From assembly GCA_032821775.1 (NCBI GenBank), contig JAVLRN010000004.1, positions 2,852,001 to 2,916,000 of the forward strand: a stretch of DNA of 64,000 nucleotides, given 5' to 3'. Numbering within the stretch: position 1 is the stretch's first letter; each line of letters opens with the position of its first letter. Source of the stretch: Sanguinoderma infundibulare. Its lineage: Eukaryota; Basidiomycota; Agaricomycetes; Polyporales; Polyporaceae. Of the stretch, positions 1-9,235 are shown in pieces. The position numbers and the translations under genes are program-made. The notes below the pieces were generated by a model. It worked only from the letters and a program-made list of their open reading frames with translations, was not told the origin of the DNA and made no database searches.

Positions 1-23
1 ACCCTGATGCCCCCATATACGAC

Positions 24-497
24 ATGCTGATTGACGGTGGTGCCGCCACAGTGCTGATTAGGCATGATGTCGCTGTCAAAATGGGCGTGTGCATTCGCAA
101 ATTGCCCAAAAAGCATCGATTGGGGGACACGTGGGGGAAGGGCGGAGAGTATGTCGAGAGCGACGAGTGTGTGAAATTCGCGGTTACCCTGCCGGACCTG
201 TCTTGGACATCTCTTGTCTCTCGCGCGCTGGTCATTGTCGACCTTTGCACCCCTGTAATTCTAGGTAAAGCATGGCTGGAACTCAATCATATTCTCGAGG
301 ATCATTCCACACGCTTGTTGTGCCACAAGCCATCTGGTTGTGACCTTCTCGTGCCCTGTCCGGTGCCCATTCCCCCCATTCCCTCCCCAGCTGCCCGCCG
401 TCAAGTCGCGCTTGAGGCTCGCGCAGCCGCGTACGTGGAGAGATGTAACGTGGAGCGCTGCCTCTTGCGGGAGCTTGAACAGTGCACAACCGAGTGA
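24..497 (+). pseudogene. Gypsy A aspartic protease region
   Basis: Retropepsin-like region. The active-site loop reads IDGGAATVL near residues 3-11, so the usual Asp-Ser/Thr-Gly has become Asp-Gly-Gly. The hydrophobic strand before a Gly (VILGKAWL) follows near residue 80, as in Ty3 proteases. The frame is closed by TGA at 495-497, yet the same frame continues straight into the reverse transcriptase. The stop is therefore a nonsense mutation in one gag-pol type polyprotein and not a natural end. A CGA to TGA change (CpG deamination) would explain it. Confidence 0.8.
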
Positions 498-521
498 TGC
501 ATAGCTGCGGACACTTCGGCT

Positions 522-1607
522 GTGGATGGGATCACGCATGCTGCTAATGCTGTTCATGCGCAAGTAGAAATCTTGGCTACGCTCGAAAGCCTAGAACTTG
601 AAAATGCTGTGATGAAAGCGAAGTACACGGACCACTTCCCATCTGGTCTACCCCCTCTCGATTCGATCCCTACGGATGTATACCACAGATTCATCCTCAA
701 AGATGCTAACATGGTCATCTCGCGTAGGCAATATGATTGTCCGAAGAAATACCGTGACGTCTGGAAAACCCTGCTGGACGAGCATCTTACAGCCGGACGA
801 ATTCGCCCATCGGACAGTCCGTATGCCTCCCCGGCCTTCCTGGTGCCCAAAACAGACCCCGCAGCACGTCCACGCTGGGTCAACGACTACTGGGTGCTAA
901 ATGCCAACACTGTGCCGGACATGCATCCGCTTCTGAAGATTAGCGATATACTCACTGACTGCGGGAAGGGACGAATTTGGGGTAAACTTGATATGACAGA
1001 CTCCTACTTCCAGACGCGCATCCATCCAGATGATATCAAGTACACCGTGGTTACCACGCCCTTCGGTCTGTATGAGTGGACTGTGATGCCCCAGGGATGT
1101 CGAAACACACCCTTGACTCATCAGCGAAGAATGAACGCGGCCTTACGTCCGTTCATTGGTAAATTCTGTCATGTATACCTTGACGACATAATCATCTGGT
1201 CACAGGATCTCGATGAACACTGCAAGCATGTTGCTATGATTCTTGATGCGCTTCGCGATGCCAACCTCTTCGTTTCGCCCAAGAAGACCGCACTCTTCTT
1301 GCTGGAAGTCGATTTCCTAGGTCATCACATCTCAAGGCGCGGAATCAAACCTGACGGCAGAAAGGTCGACAAAATCTTGAACTGGCCTGTTCCCCGAAAT
1401 GCATCTGTGGTTCGTGCATTCCTCGGGCTCGTTAGATACATCGCTGCCTTTCTTCCCAATCTAGCCGAACACACCAGGATCCTGAACGCGCTCACCACGA
1501 AGGCATTGGTGTCCCGTTCACCATCTACACTGACCACCGCACCTTGGAGAACTTCACCTGGCAAAAAACCCTTTCCAGATGACAGCAATGATGGCAGGAG
1601 TTCCTAG
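522..1607 (+). pseudogene. Gypsy A reverse transcriptase and damaged RNase H
   Basis: RT fingers, palm and thumb are present: the region around residues 120-170 includes LDMTDSYFQ, and the catalytic box is YLDDIII near residue 218. After the thumb (FLGLVRYIAAFLPNLAEHT) the sequence jumps within a few residues to the C-terminal RNase H segment (FTIYTDHRTLENF). Most of RNase H is therefore deleted and the frame shifts. In the new frame two further TGA codons lie at 1580-1582 and 1589-1591, where related elements have Arg. Not functional. Confidence 0.88.
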
Positions 1608-1663
1608 CGCAATACGACTTCCACATCAAGTATGTTCCGGGTGAATCCAACTCTGCAGCTGAC

Positions 1664-2580
1664 GTGCTCTCGCACACCCCGGATGCAGACATAGTCATCC
1701 TGACTGCAATGCTCCGACGTTTATGTGGTGCTTCTCACGCTCTCTGTGAACGCCCCGACTCCGCATTGATTGCTACCGTTCCTGGATCCCTGCGCGTTGC
1801 GACGGACCCTGCCTGGCTGAATGCAATTAGGGACGGTTACCGCAAGGACAAGTGGTGCCAATCTCTCCGCAACAATGTCGGGTCACTCGGTATATCGGAA
1901 CGTAACAGTCTGCTCTTCGTGGGAGGTCGTTTGGCCATTCCTCGCATACTCCACGTCCGCGAGGGCTTGTTCCGCTGTGCGCATGATGCGATGGGTCATT
2001 TCGCTTTTGACAAATCATATGCTTACCTACGCGATGCATATTATTGGCCGAAGATGTGCAAAAAACTCGTGCAAATGTATATCCCTGCTTGCGAAGGATG
2101 TCAACGTAACAAGAGCGCCACAACGAAACCAGCTGGTCCCCTACATCCACTTCCTGTCCCGGATTCCCGAGGAAATTCCATTGCCATCGACTTCGTCAGA
2201 CCCCTGCCTGAGGAGGATGGAGCCAATTGCATCACAACCGTCACCGATTGTCTGGGTGCCGACCTTCGCCTCATTCCCACTCACACCGATGTCACAGCGG
2301 AGGAATTCGCAGCCCAGTTTTTCGATCACTGGTACTGTGAAAACGGTCTGCCCATGGACATCGTCTCAGACCGGGACAAACTTTTCACCTCATCCTTCTG
2401 GCACGCACTACACACGCTTACTGGAGTTAAGCTCAAGATGTCGACATCCTACCATCCACAAACAGATGGCGCTTCCGAGTGCACAAACAAGACAGTCATT
2501 CAAACCCTCCGGTACCATGTGCAACGCGATCAGCGCAGCTGGCTTCGCGCGTTACCTCGCGTCCGTTTCACCATCATGCT
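1664..2580 (+). pseudogene. Gypsy A integrase, N-terminal and core part
   Basis: This frame continues the RNase H frame (VPGESNSAADVLS precedes it). It holds the HHCC zinc domain (His-x3-His type, then CEGCQ) and an RNase H-fold core with Asp in IDFVRPLP, Asp in VSDRDKLF and Glu in DGASECTN, so the DDE triad is intact. The protein breaks off after RFTIM. The following codons belong to the inverted end of the inserted element. The missing part is at 31681-32412 on the same strand, 29 kb away. Confidence 0.88.
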
Positions 2581-2605
2581 CTGGAAAAACCTCCCCAGGC
2601 TAATT
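2581..2605 (+). repeat. Left terminal inverted repeat of element T
   Basis: Starts CTGGAAAAACC and ends GGCTAATT. It pairs with 31655-31678 read on the other strand (CAGGAAAAACC, then AGCTAATT). The middle five to seven bases differ. Confidence 0.6.
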
Positions 2606-2701
2606 TGGTAGAAGTACATCTAAAAAGTAGGAATTAGTTCTAAATTAGAGGATTAGTGACATTAGCTCTAGTGTAGACAGGTTACCCCATCTCTTAGCAG
2701 C

Positions 2702-2757
2702 ATTAGGGATAAAGTAGCACTATAGTAGTGCTACAGTAGTGCTACTTTATCCCTAAT
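2702..2757. repeat. Perfect 21-base inverted repeat (hairpin)
   Basis: The arm 2702-2722 (begins ATTAGGGATAAAG) is exactly complementary to 2737-2757, with a 14-base centre that is itself partly self-complementary. Weaker arms extend the structure outward (TTAGCAGCATTAGG against TTAGCAACATTAGG). It lies 120 bases inside the left end of element T and is typical of subterminal hairpins in DNA elements. Confidence 0.7.
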
Positions 2758-2942
2758 CCTTCCTAATGTTGCTAATGCAGGACTACAGGTTCAGTTGCTG
2801 GGCTGTCCAGAACTTGCACACACCACAAAGAAGATAGACATGAACAGCTGGTATTGAGTGCAACTAATACATTGTTGTAGCTATATACTAGCAAGCAGGT
2901 AACCAACAGTGACAACTGTGAGCAACAGCGAGCAAGAACAAC

Positions 2943-4405
2943 CTAGTTAGCAACATGCACACTGGTCAGAAGGTGCCAGGTGAGCATAGGGAGAGAAAGA
3001 CAAACAAGGCGGCCATCCCCTGTTTGCCTCCCCCGGAATCGCCCGAAACTTGCAGAGCCCAAACCTGAAAAAGAAACAAGTTCAGTGAGCGCAAGTCCTA
3101 CTGAGCAGAGTCGGACAGAATGCAACCAGCGCATGATACCACGTCCGTCTCCATGTTCGCCCCCAAGTCCAGCGACCATCTTCCCATCTGTCTTCATGTC
3201 CAGCATCTGTAATCGTGCCATGTCTGTATTCGAGTCCACGTCCATGCCCGAGTCTGAGTCCAAGTCCAAGTCCAAGTCCGAGCTTGCGTCCAAGTCCATA
3301 TCCGTGCCCATGTCAGCCCGTGTGCCTGTCCAGCGAAGACAAACGTTAAGCTGGCGACAGCTCACACAGGTGGAGTGGTGGAGAGCGAGGTTTGTAAAAG
3401 AAACGACTGGAGCATGATGCATGAAGAAGGAATAGGCACGGAGAAACGCACGGAGAAAACGGAGTCGAAGGGTCCGCGTATGTACACGAGATATTCGGTG
3501 GACGAATAGGTGGATGTACTTGTCCTCCACCTCGGGAGAGAGAGCCGGGCGAAAGACGGAGGCGGAGGATAAAGTGAATAACGTACTCGTACTGGGAGCC
3601 GCCCATCCGTCGACGTGGCGTGAGCTTGGTTCTCTGGGAGGCAGCGGGTGGAATAGGGGTTTGATGTCATCTCTCGAGTACCTCATCTCCCAGTCTGGGG
3701 GCAGGGGATCGCCGCCATCAGGCGCGGCTCTACCTTTCCATTGCCTGTTGGCCATGGCGCTTGCTCATGTCCTGGGTTCTGAAGGCGTCTAAAACAGCGG
3801 TGGGACGAGGGCAGGCTTCGGGGGAGTTCACGCAGGAGGGGGAGAGGTGCAGGCTTACCTTGCGAGTTGGGAGGGCGAGACCCTCTCACTGGGGACGGCG
3901 AGTTCTTCACATGCAAACGTGTCCTAGACGGTGTGGCGACCACTTGGCGCTGGGCATCACGTTTGGGTGGGTGGGTGACCGACGAGGACGGTTTGGAGAG
4001 GGGCGAAATGCCGGAGACAGGGACCTGCTATGGAGAGTAGTTAGTGTAGTATTCGTCCTCGTCCTCGTCATCTCCACCCAGAGAGACGGCATCCTCCGCA
4101 TCTTCCGCATCGTCTGCGGCACCGGCGTAGGCTGATTGTCATGGGGAGTAGTCGTAGGCTGATGGAGGAGGGGGCTGCTGCTCATTGTCGCCGTTGTCCC
4201 AGTGGAGGCGTTTGCCGTCGTCGTTGACCATGGTTGGAAGCGTCGATAGCGGGAGATGGTCGTGTGGATGAGGCGACATGGCGACGTTGTGATGTTGTGA
4301 GATGAGTTGAAGTGTCAGACGCCGTATTGGCGCTAGGCGCAGCCACATACCAGTGTCTAACACTTCAGCTTGTGTCACCACGTTGCCGCTCGTCCTCAGA
4401 GCCTC
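2943..4405 (-). pseudogene. 3' part of an interrupted gene inside element T (function unknown)
   Basis: Several minus-strand reading frames look like protein rather than noise: an acidic tract ending YYTNYSP near 4040-4130, a segment ending PPPPSAYDYSP at 4139-4380, a PLPPDWEMRYSRD segment near 3690 that resembles the start of a WW domain, and an Asp/Ser/Met-rich run at 3230-3330 made by a hexanucleotide repeat. The frame at 4139-4380 joins in frame to the minus-strand gene at 30083-30618 if LTR element B and one CCGC copy are removed. The true exon structure is unclear and stops interrupt it. It could be a captured host gene fragment. Confidence 0.4.
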
Positions 4406-4409
4406 CCGC
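4406..4409. repeat. Target-site duplication CCGC of LTR element B, left copy
   Basis: CCGC directly precedes the LTR start TGTTACG at 4410. The same four bases follow the other LTR at 30079-30082. Confidence 0.65.
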
Positions 4410-5428
4410 TGTTACGTGCACGGGGAACCTGCGCATAGAACCGGAGGATCAACGCGGGGAAAGGACAGGCCGTGACGGAAAGATGCGAGGTGGTACAGGT
4501 GTGCTGCAAGCCTAAAGGCCACCGAACGGTAGGGAAAGGGGGAGACTCAACTACGGTGCGGCCACGTAGACCAACTACCATGCAGTAGTATACGATGCGG
4601 ATACGATCGGTGCGCACGGGCACTGCGGAGGAAGAACGATGCGGAGTACGTGCAATCGCACAACGTACTGACGGAGAGAGGCTCGAAGTCGATGCGGAGA
4701 GGCTACTCGGAGCCCGACGGGAGTCGTACGCACGCAGGTACGAGAGACGAGAGATCTGAGGCCCCGGGGTAACCTCGAGAATCCATACACCAATCCAAAA
4801 CTAAGTACAAAGAGGACACACACTGCGCATACCGTGCAGTGGCACAAACACCACTAGACTACCATAGCTCTGGAACGTAGCTACAGAGACCATGTGGAAC
4901 CGTACTGTAACCTAAAAGAGAGTCCGAGAGACACCTGCGACAGAACTACCTAACAACCGCGAGCTGAAACGTGCAGTATCGTAAAAGAGTCAAAGAATCC
5001 TGTACATGCCGAGCACAACACGTGACCGTGATCGACGCATCGTGACCATGTCGAAGATAGCCGCGTATCGTACTAAACCGATCGGAGGCCTAGCCGCAAG
5101 GTACCGTGCCATGCCACCGCACATCCTGTGGCACTTAATGAGACGTGCATACGATCGAGGACGTACCGAACGATCCCCGAGTGCGAGGGCACCCGTAATC
5201 CATGTGCGTAATCGGGCCGCGAGGAAGAGGAGCCGTGCGGTCAAAGGGGGACACGCACGATGCGTGGTAACCGTGCGGTAGATACGCGTGGTAGTCGAAG
5301 AGCCTGCACGATGCGGAAGGCCGATGGTCCGAGTCGTGTATGGTGCATACGGTGGTGACCGATCGGTGCGAGAGGGAACCACGCGGAATGCGAAGATTCT
5401 GGGCACAGGGCGCGTAGGGGACCCTACA
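4410..5428 (-). repeat. 3' LTR of element B
   Basis: 1019 bases, nearly identical to 29060-30078. On the minus strand it begins TGTAGGGTCCCC directly after a polypurine tract and ends GTGCACGTAACA. The frames seen inside it are repeated unchanged in the other LTR and show no known protein features, so I do not call genes here. Confidence 0.92.
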
Positions 5429-5441
5429 TCTCCCCCCCACT
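5429..5441 (-). promoter_or_regulatory. Polypurine tract next to the 3' LTR
   Basis: On the minus strand GTGGGGGGGAGA abuts the LTR start TGTAGGG. This is where plus-strand DNA synthesis would be primed. Confidence 0.75.
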
Positions 5442-5446
5442 GACAT

Positions 5447-5466
5447 CTGAACTGTCCTCAGTTCAG
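5447..5466 (-). repeat. Hairpin preceding the 3' polypurine tract
   Basis: CTGAACTG and CAGTTCAG form a perfect 8-base stem around a 4-base loop. A second hairpin in the same relation to a polypurine tract lies at 22110-22130. Confidence 0.6.
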
Positions 5467-5578
5467 TCGACGCCGTGCGGAGGTCGACGAACCGGAAAGG
5501 GAGAGAGCCGCGGAGGACCGAGGATAAAGACCATAGGGCGGAAGAACACGACGTCCGACGCACCCTACCCCACGCACG

Positions 5579-6160
5579 ATGAGCGCGCTCAACAACACGG
5601 AACAGCACTGCAACGAGGTCTGCGCGATCCTGCTGCCGAAGGCCGAAGATACGGTGGAACGCCAGATAGCCGAGCTGCAAATCGTCGTGAACGGGGAAGC
5701 GTTCGTCGAGGCGGATGTGAAGAAGTGTCTGGACCGCCTCGTGCTAGGCCTCGTACATCTTCGCCTCATTAACCATCAGGCTCATGCTCACCGCGCGGTG
5801 CAGGGAGCGCTGCTGCGCATCTGTTCGGACTCCACTGTCATCCTGTCGGCCACCAACCAGGTCAGGCTGATGCTCGAAACGTGGAACGTGCCCGAAATCC
5901 TGCAGCACTTTGACGCGGAATTCGACCGAGTACGGCGCGAAGCGCTCACAAGCGAACTCCGGCTGCAGTGGGCGGCGGCGAAGACGTATCGGGACATGGC
6001 GTTCTCGTTCCAGTACGTTCTGGAGCGCGCAGGAATGAACCTCTGCGCTGCGGATCAAGCACGCGTCGAGGAGTTCATCCATTGGTCCACGCGCAACGAG
6101 GCAGACACGCGTCGTGAGTACGCCAGTTTCAACGGAGTGCCGTTACGAGAAGTCGAATGA
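5579..6160 (+). CDS. Cargo protein 1 of LTR element B, unknown function, 193 aa
   Basis: An intact single-exon frame of 193 residues, starting MSALNNTEQHCNEV, 150 bases from the 3' LTR and antisense to gag-pol. The composition is that of a soluble helical protein with balanced charge, no signal peptide, no membrane segment and no motif I recognise. It lies wholly inside the LTR boundaries, so it moves with the retrotransposon. It could be a captured host gene or an element-specific accessory protein. The uninterrupted frame and the start codon just past the polypurine-tract hairpin support expression, but this is inference. Confidence 0.6.
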   Translation: MSALNNTEQHCNEVCAILLPKAEDTVERQIAELQIVVNGEAFVEADVKKCLDRLVLGLVHLRLINHQAHAHRAVQGALLRICSDSTVILSATNQVRLMLETWNVPEILQHFDAEFDRVRREALTSELRLQWAAAKTYRDMAFSFQYVLERAGMNLCAADQARVEEFIHWSTRNEADTRREYASFNGVPLREVE

Positions 6161-6640
6161 GGCCGGCCGCCGAACAAGGGGTCTCCGGACGGTCCGGCGA
6201 AGCGTGGTGAGTCAAAGCATCCCAACGCGGACGGGCGGAAGCTGACGACTTGACATAAGAAGAACGCCATCGACGGCGCGGTCGAAGTCTGGCAACTGCC
6301 GCGCACGGTATCCGGTGATCAGCGGAGCGACTTGAGGTCGATAGAGGACGATTAGAAATGATTGAGGAAAAGGGCGGTGCTTCCTGACGGATTAGGTAAT
6401 CGAAACGTGCATGCTGTGATTTGGAATCCGAAGACGGGTAGAAGCTTGATGTGTGACGTAACGGACGCGCCAACCGTTCGGTGCCGCTCGCATGGTGTGG
6501 ACCCTGAGGAACGCTTCCTGAGGTCGCGCAGAAGCAGAGTGAGGACGTCCAAGGCGGCCATATAGACTTGAGCATCAGGAGTTGTCGCCTCTTTTGCGCA
6601 CCCACTTCTCCGCCTACCCTTCGTCACCTGTCCCTCCGCC
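6161..6640. other. Spacer between the two cargo genes
   Basis: About 480 bases with no convincing gene. It probably holds the promoter of cargo gene 2, which starts at 6641. I see no repeats here. Confidence 0.4.
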
Positions 6641-7167
6641 ATGAGCCGCTCCTCTTCCGAACTCCACGCGGTCACGCTCCAAGAGCTGCGCGTGCACTAC
6701 GTCCTGCCCTGGCTCGACCACCCGGCCACCGACGTCGCGCCGCTCGTCCGTCTCATCGGCGAGCTCATCTCGCTCAGCGACTCGCACAACACTGTCGCCC
6801 GGAGCGAGCTCCACGACCGGTTTCTCGAGGCGGTCTCCGCACTTCCCGACCTGGTGCTGCCGGACGAACACTTCACTCGGTTTGGCGACCTCATGTGGAC
6901 GCACTCATCGCCGGAGGAGGTCAAACGCGTCGTCCTATCGTACGGCCAATGGACGCGGCCCCGCATGCTCGAGGCGGTGCGCGGAACTGGAGACCCGCCA
7001 CGCGGCCCTCCACGCGGAGCGTCAAGGCGTCCAAGCGCAAGTCGAAAACGAGGACCTTTCCGCGGAAGAAGGCCGCGCCGCCAAGAAGGAGATCAACGGT
7101 CGCATCGACGCGGTCTTCGCGGAGCTGACACAAACCCGCAAGGTCGAGACCCAAGCCGTGCGCGATT

Positions 7168-7218
7168 GTAAGTCACCCAGACGCTGCTTGAAGACGCTCG
7201 CTGACCTCCGCTCTCCAG
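7168..7218 (+). other. Intron in cargo gene 2
   Basis: GTAAGT donor, CTGAC branch-like site and CTCTCCAG acceptor. At 51 bases it does not change the frame, so it could also be retained. Confidence 0.55.
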
Positions 7219-8074
7219 ACCAGGAGCAGCAAGCCGCCTTCGCGGAGGAAGGGACGTCCGCGTCGAGCGCGCGCCCAGTCGCCAGTGCGCCAGCCGCGTC
7301 GTCCATCGCGCCAAAGCCTCTCATCGCAAGGCCCAATGCCCGAATGTCCACTGGGGGCCCGCCCATCGCTTCTCGCCCTTCCACGCGGTCGCGCACCACC
7401 GCCCAACCCAGCGCGCTCCCTCCTCCCACTCCCCGCCCGAAGAAGACAAACACGGGCAGCAGAAAGGGGAAGGCCCGCGCGGGCACTGTCGACGCGGCCA
7501 TTGAAGTCAACTCATTCGAGGAAGAGACCGCGCCCAAGACAGTCACGCCACGCGCGTCCGCATCGTCCTCGACCAAAAAGGGCCCACAGCCTCGTCCCAT
7601 CGGCGCGAAGCGCAAGGCCCCAGAGCAGCCGGAAACGCCTCCCGACGCCAAGAAAACGCGCAAGCGCGGCGGCAGTAAGGTGTCGTTCTTGTCGTGGGGC
7701 ACCACGTGGTGCGACGGGTGCCAACCGGACGGCGACTGCGAGCCGCACCCGGAGGCGATCCGCTGCGTGGAATGCGTGCGCAAGCACATCTCGTGCCGCC
7801 GTATCATGCGTAGTCGCACTGGGGAGATCCGTCGGAACTCGGCCGTCATCGCCATCTTCAACGGCGTTGGCCACTCGATCCCCTCGAAGCTCAAGGGCAA
7901 AGACCGCGTGGTCGTCGAGGCCATCCTTCGGCACGTCGAGGCGCACCCGGACTGGCGTCTCACGGTTGACGACGCAACCCTGCTGGAAGCCCGTCTCAAA
8001 CGGGCGGAGGTCGAACCTCCTCGCGCCGGCCCTACTCCCTTCCGCTACGACGTCGGCGACCTACCCGCAGTGCC

Positions 8075-8081
8075 GGATGAC
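8075..8081. repeat. Imperfect target duplication of the KDZ element, left copy (GGATGAC)
   Basis: GGATGAC here matches GGACGAC at 21087-21093 except for one base. With one copy kept, the reading frame continues across the site (V-P-D-D to V-L-D-Y). Confidence 0.55.
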
Positions 8082-8194
8082 CACCAGTAGCTTCCATACT
8101 TGTAATACAAGTCCCCATAACTGTGGTAGGAGGGGGACTATTTTATGACCCGTCTGTAATTCACTTACAACTGGCCTGATTGTATTTCCTTCAT
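8082..8194 (+). repeat. Left unique inverted terminus of the KDZ element
   Basis: 113 bases matching the right terminus with one mismatch (G/A). It includes the near-palindrome ACTTGTA-A-TACAAGT at 8097-8111, whose half-site CTTGTA recurs in every minisatellite unit. It is a plausible transposase-binding region. Confidence 0.8.
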
Positions 8195-8224
8195 TGTGTA
8201 TCATCTCCTCACTTGTGTATCTTA

Positions 8225-9065
8225 TATACCTATGCTTGTACCAGCCCTGCCCACTTGTATATCCTTTATATGCGTGCTTGTACCAGCCCTGCCCATTAGT
8301 ATATCCTCTATATGCGTACTTGTACCGGCCCGGCCCATTTGTATATTGTCTAAATATGTACTTGTACCAGCCCCGCCCATTAGTATATCCTCTGAATGTG
8401 TACTTGTACCAGCCCTGCCCATTTGTAAATCCTCTAAATGTGTACTTGTACCAGCCCAGCCCATTTGTATATCATCTAAATATGTACTTGTACCAGCCCT
8501 GCCCATTAGTATATCCCGCTTGTACCAGCCCCGCCCATTAGTATATCCTCTAAATGCGTACTTGTACCAGCCCTGCCCATTTGTAAATCCTCTAAATGCA
8601 TACTTGTACCAGCCCAGCCCATTAGTATATCCCGCTTGTACCAGCCCTGCCCATTTGTAAATCCTCTAAATGCGTACTTGTACCAGCCCAGCCCATTAGT
8701 ATATCCCGCTTGTACCAGCCCCGTCCATTAGTATATCCTTTAAATGCGTACTTGTACCAGCCCTGCCCATTAGTATATCCCGCTTGTACCAGCCCCGTCC
8801 ATTAGTATATCCTTTAAATGCGTACTTGTACCAGCCCTGCCCATTAGTATATCCCGCTTGTACCAGCCCCGCCCATTAGTATATCCTCTGAATGCGTACT
8901 TGTACCAGCCTCGCCCATTAGTATATCCCGCTTGTACCAGCCCCGCCCATTAGTATATCCTCTGAATGCGTACTTGTACCAGCCTCGCCCATTTGTAAAT
9001 CCAGCTTGTACCAGCCCCGCCCATTGGTATATCCTTTGAATGTGTACTTGTACCAGCCCTGTCCA
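8225..9065 (+). repeat. Left subterminal minisatellite, about 22 units
   Basis: Units begin CTTGTACCAGCC and run through GCCCATTAGTATATCC. They alternate between a long form of about 42 bases, ending CTCTAAATGCGTA, and a short form of about 31 bases, ending CG. Counting CTTGTACC occurrences gives 22. The same array in reverse orientation is at 20110-20950. The repetitive open frames across it are products of the repeat and not genes. Confidence 0.92.
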
Positions 9066-9235
9066 CTTGTGAATGATGAGCATTATTATTATAAGTCATT
9101 CATAATGCAGCCTTATAAGGCATCAATCCATCTGTCGATTACTTGAGTGAGTTTATGAGACACGCTTTCACATCGCTTATGGAATTATTGCCAAAACAAC
9201 TCTAATATACAGGGATACAGATAACAAACAACAAA

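Larger units (their letters stand above)
1..2580 (+). mobile_element. Ty3/gypsy chromovirus 'A', left part (5' end outside window)
   Basis: This is the body of an old gypsy retrotransposon read on the plus strand: protease, reverse transcriptase, remnant RNase H, then integrase. The reading stops inside the integrase just after a Met codon near 2577-2579 and resumes at 31679, where the missing integrase end, a chromodomain and a 3' LTR follow. Order and motifs are those of chromodomain-containing Ty3/gypsy elements. The copy is dead: it has in-frame stops, an internal deletion in RNase H and the large insertion. Gag and the 5' LTR must lie left of base 1. Confidence 0.9.
6641..8081 (+). pseudogene. 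Cargo gene 2 of LTR element B, 5' part: Cys-rich zinc-motif protein, broken by the KDZ element
   Basis: Starts MSRSSSELHAVTLQELR. Residues 1 to about 110 are helical, then a one-base frame change near 6973 moves into a coiled-coil stretch (CAELETRHAALHAERQGVQ). An intron of 51 bases is likely at 7168-7218 (GTAAGT to CCAG). A long basic, Ser/Pro-rich linker follows, then a cysteine cluster CDGC-x5-C-x9-CVEC-x6-C near 7710-7800 that resembles fungal zinc-binding motifs. The stop at 8088-8090 lies inside the inserted element. The real end is at 21094-21675. A DNA-binding role is only a guess from the basic linker and Cys cluster. Confidence 0.7.

Noticed and set aside
4575..5406. Open frames inside the LTRs of element B
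   Set aside because: They recur unchanged in both LTRs because the LTRs are nearly identical, and they show no protein features.
8225..9065. CRISPR-like regular repeats or repetitive proteins in the satellite arrays
   Set aside because: Units are directly tandem with no unique spacers, the genome is eukaryotic, and the open frames (LVPALPICIS-type) only reflect a repeat unit whose length keeps frames open.
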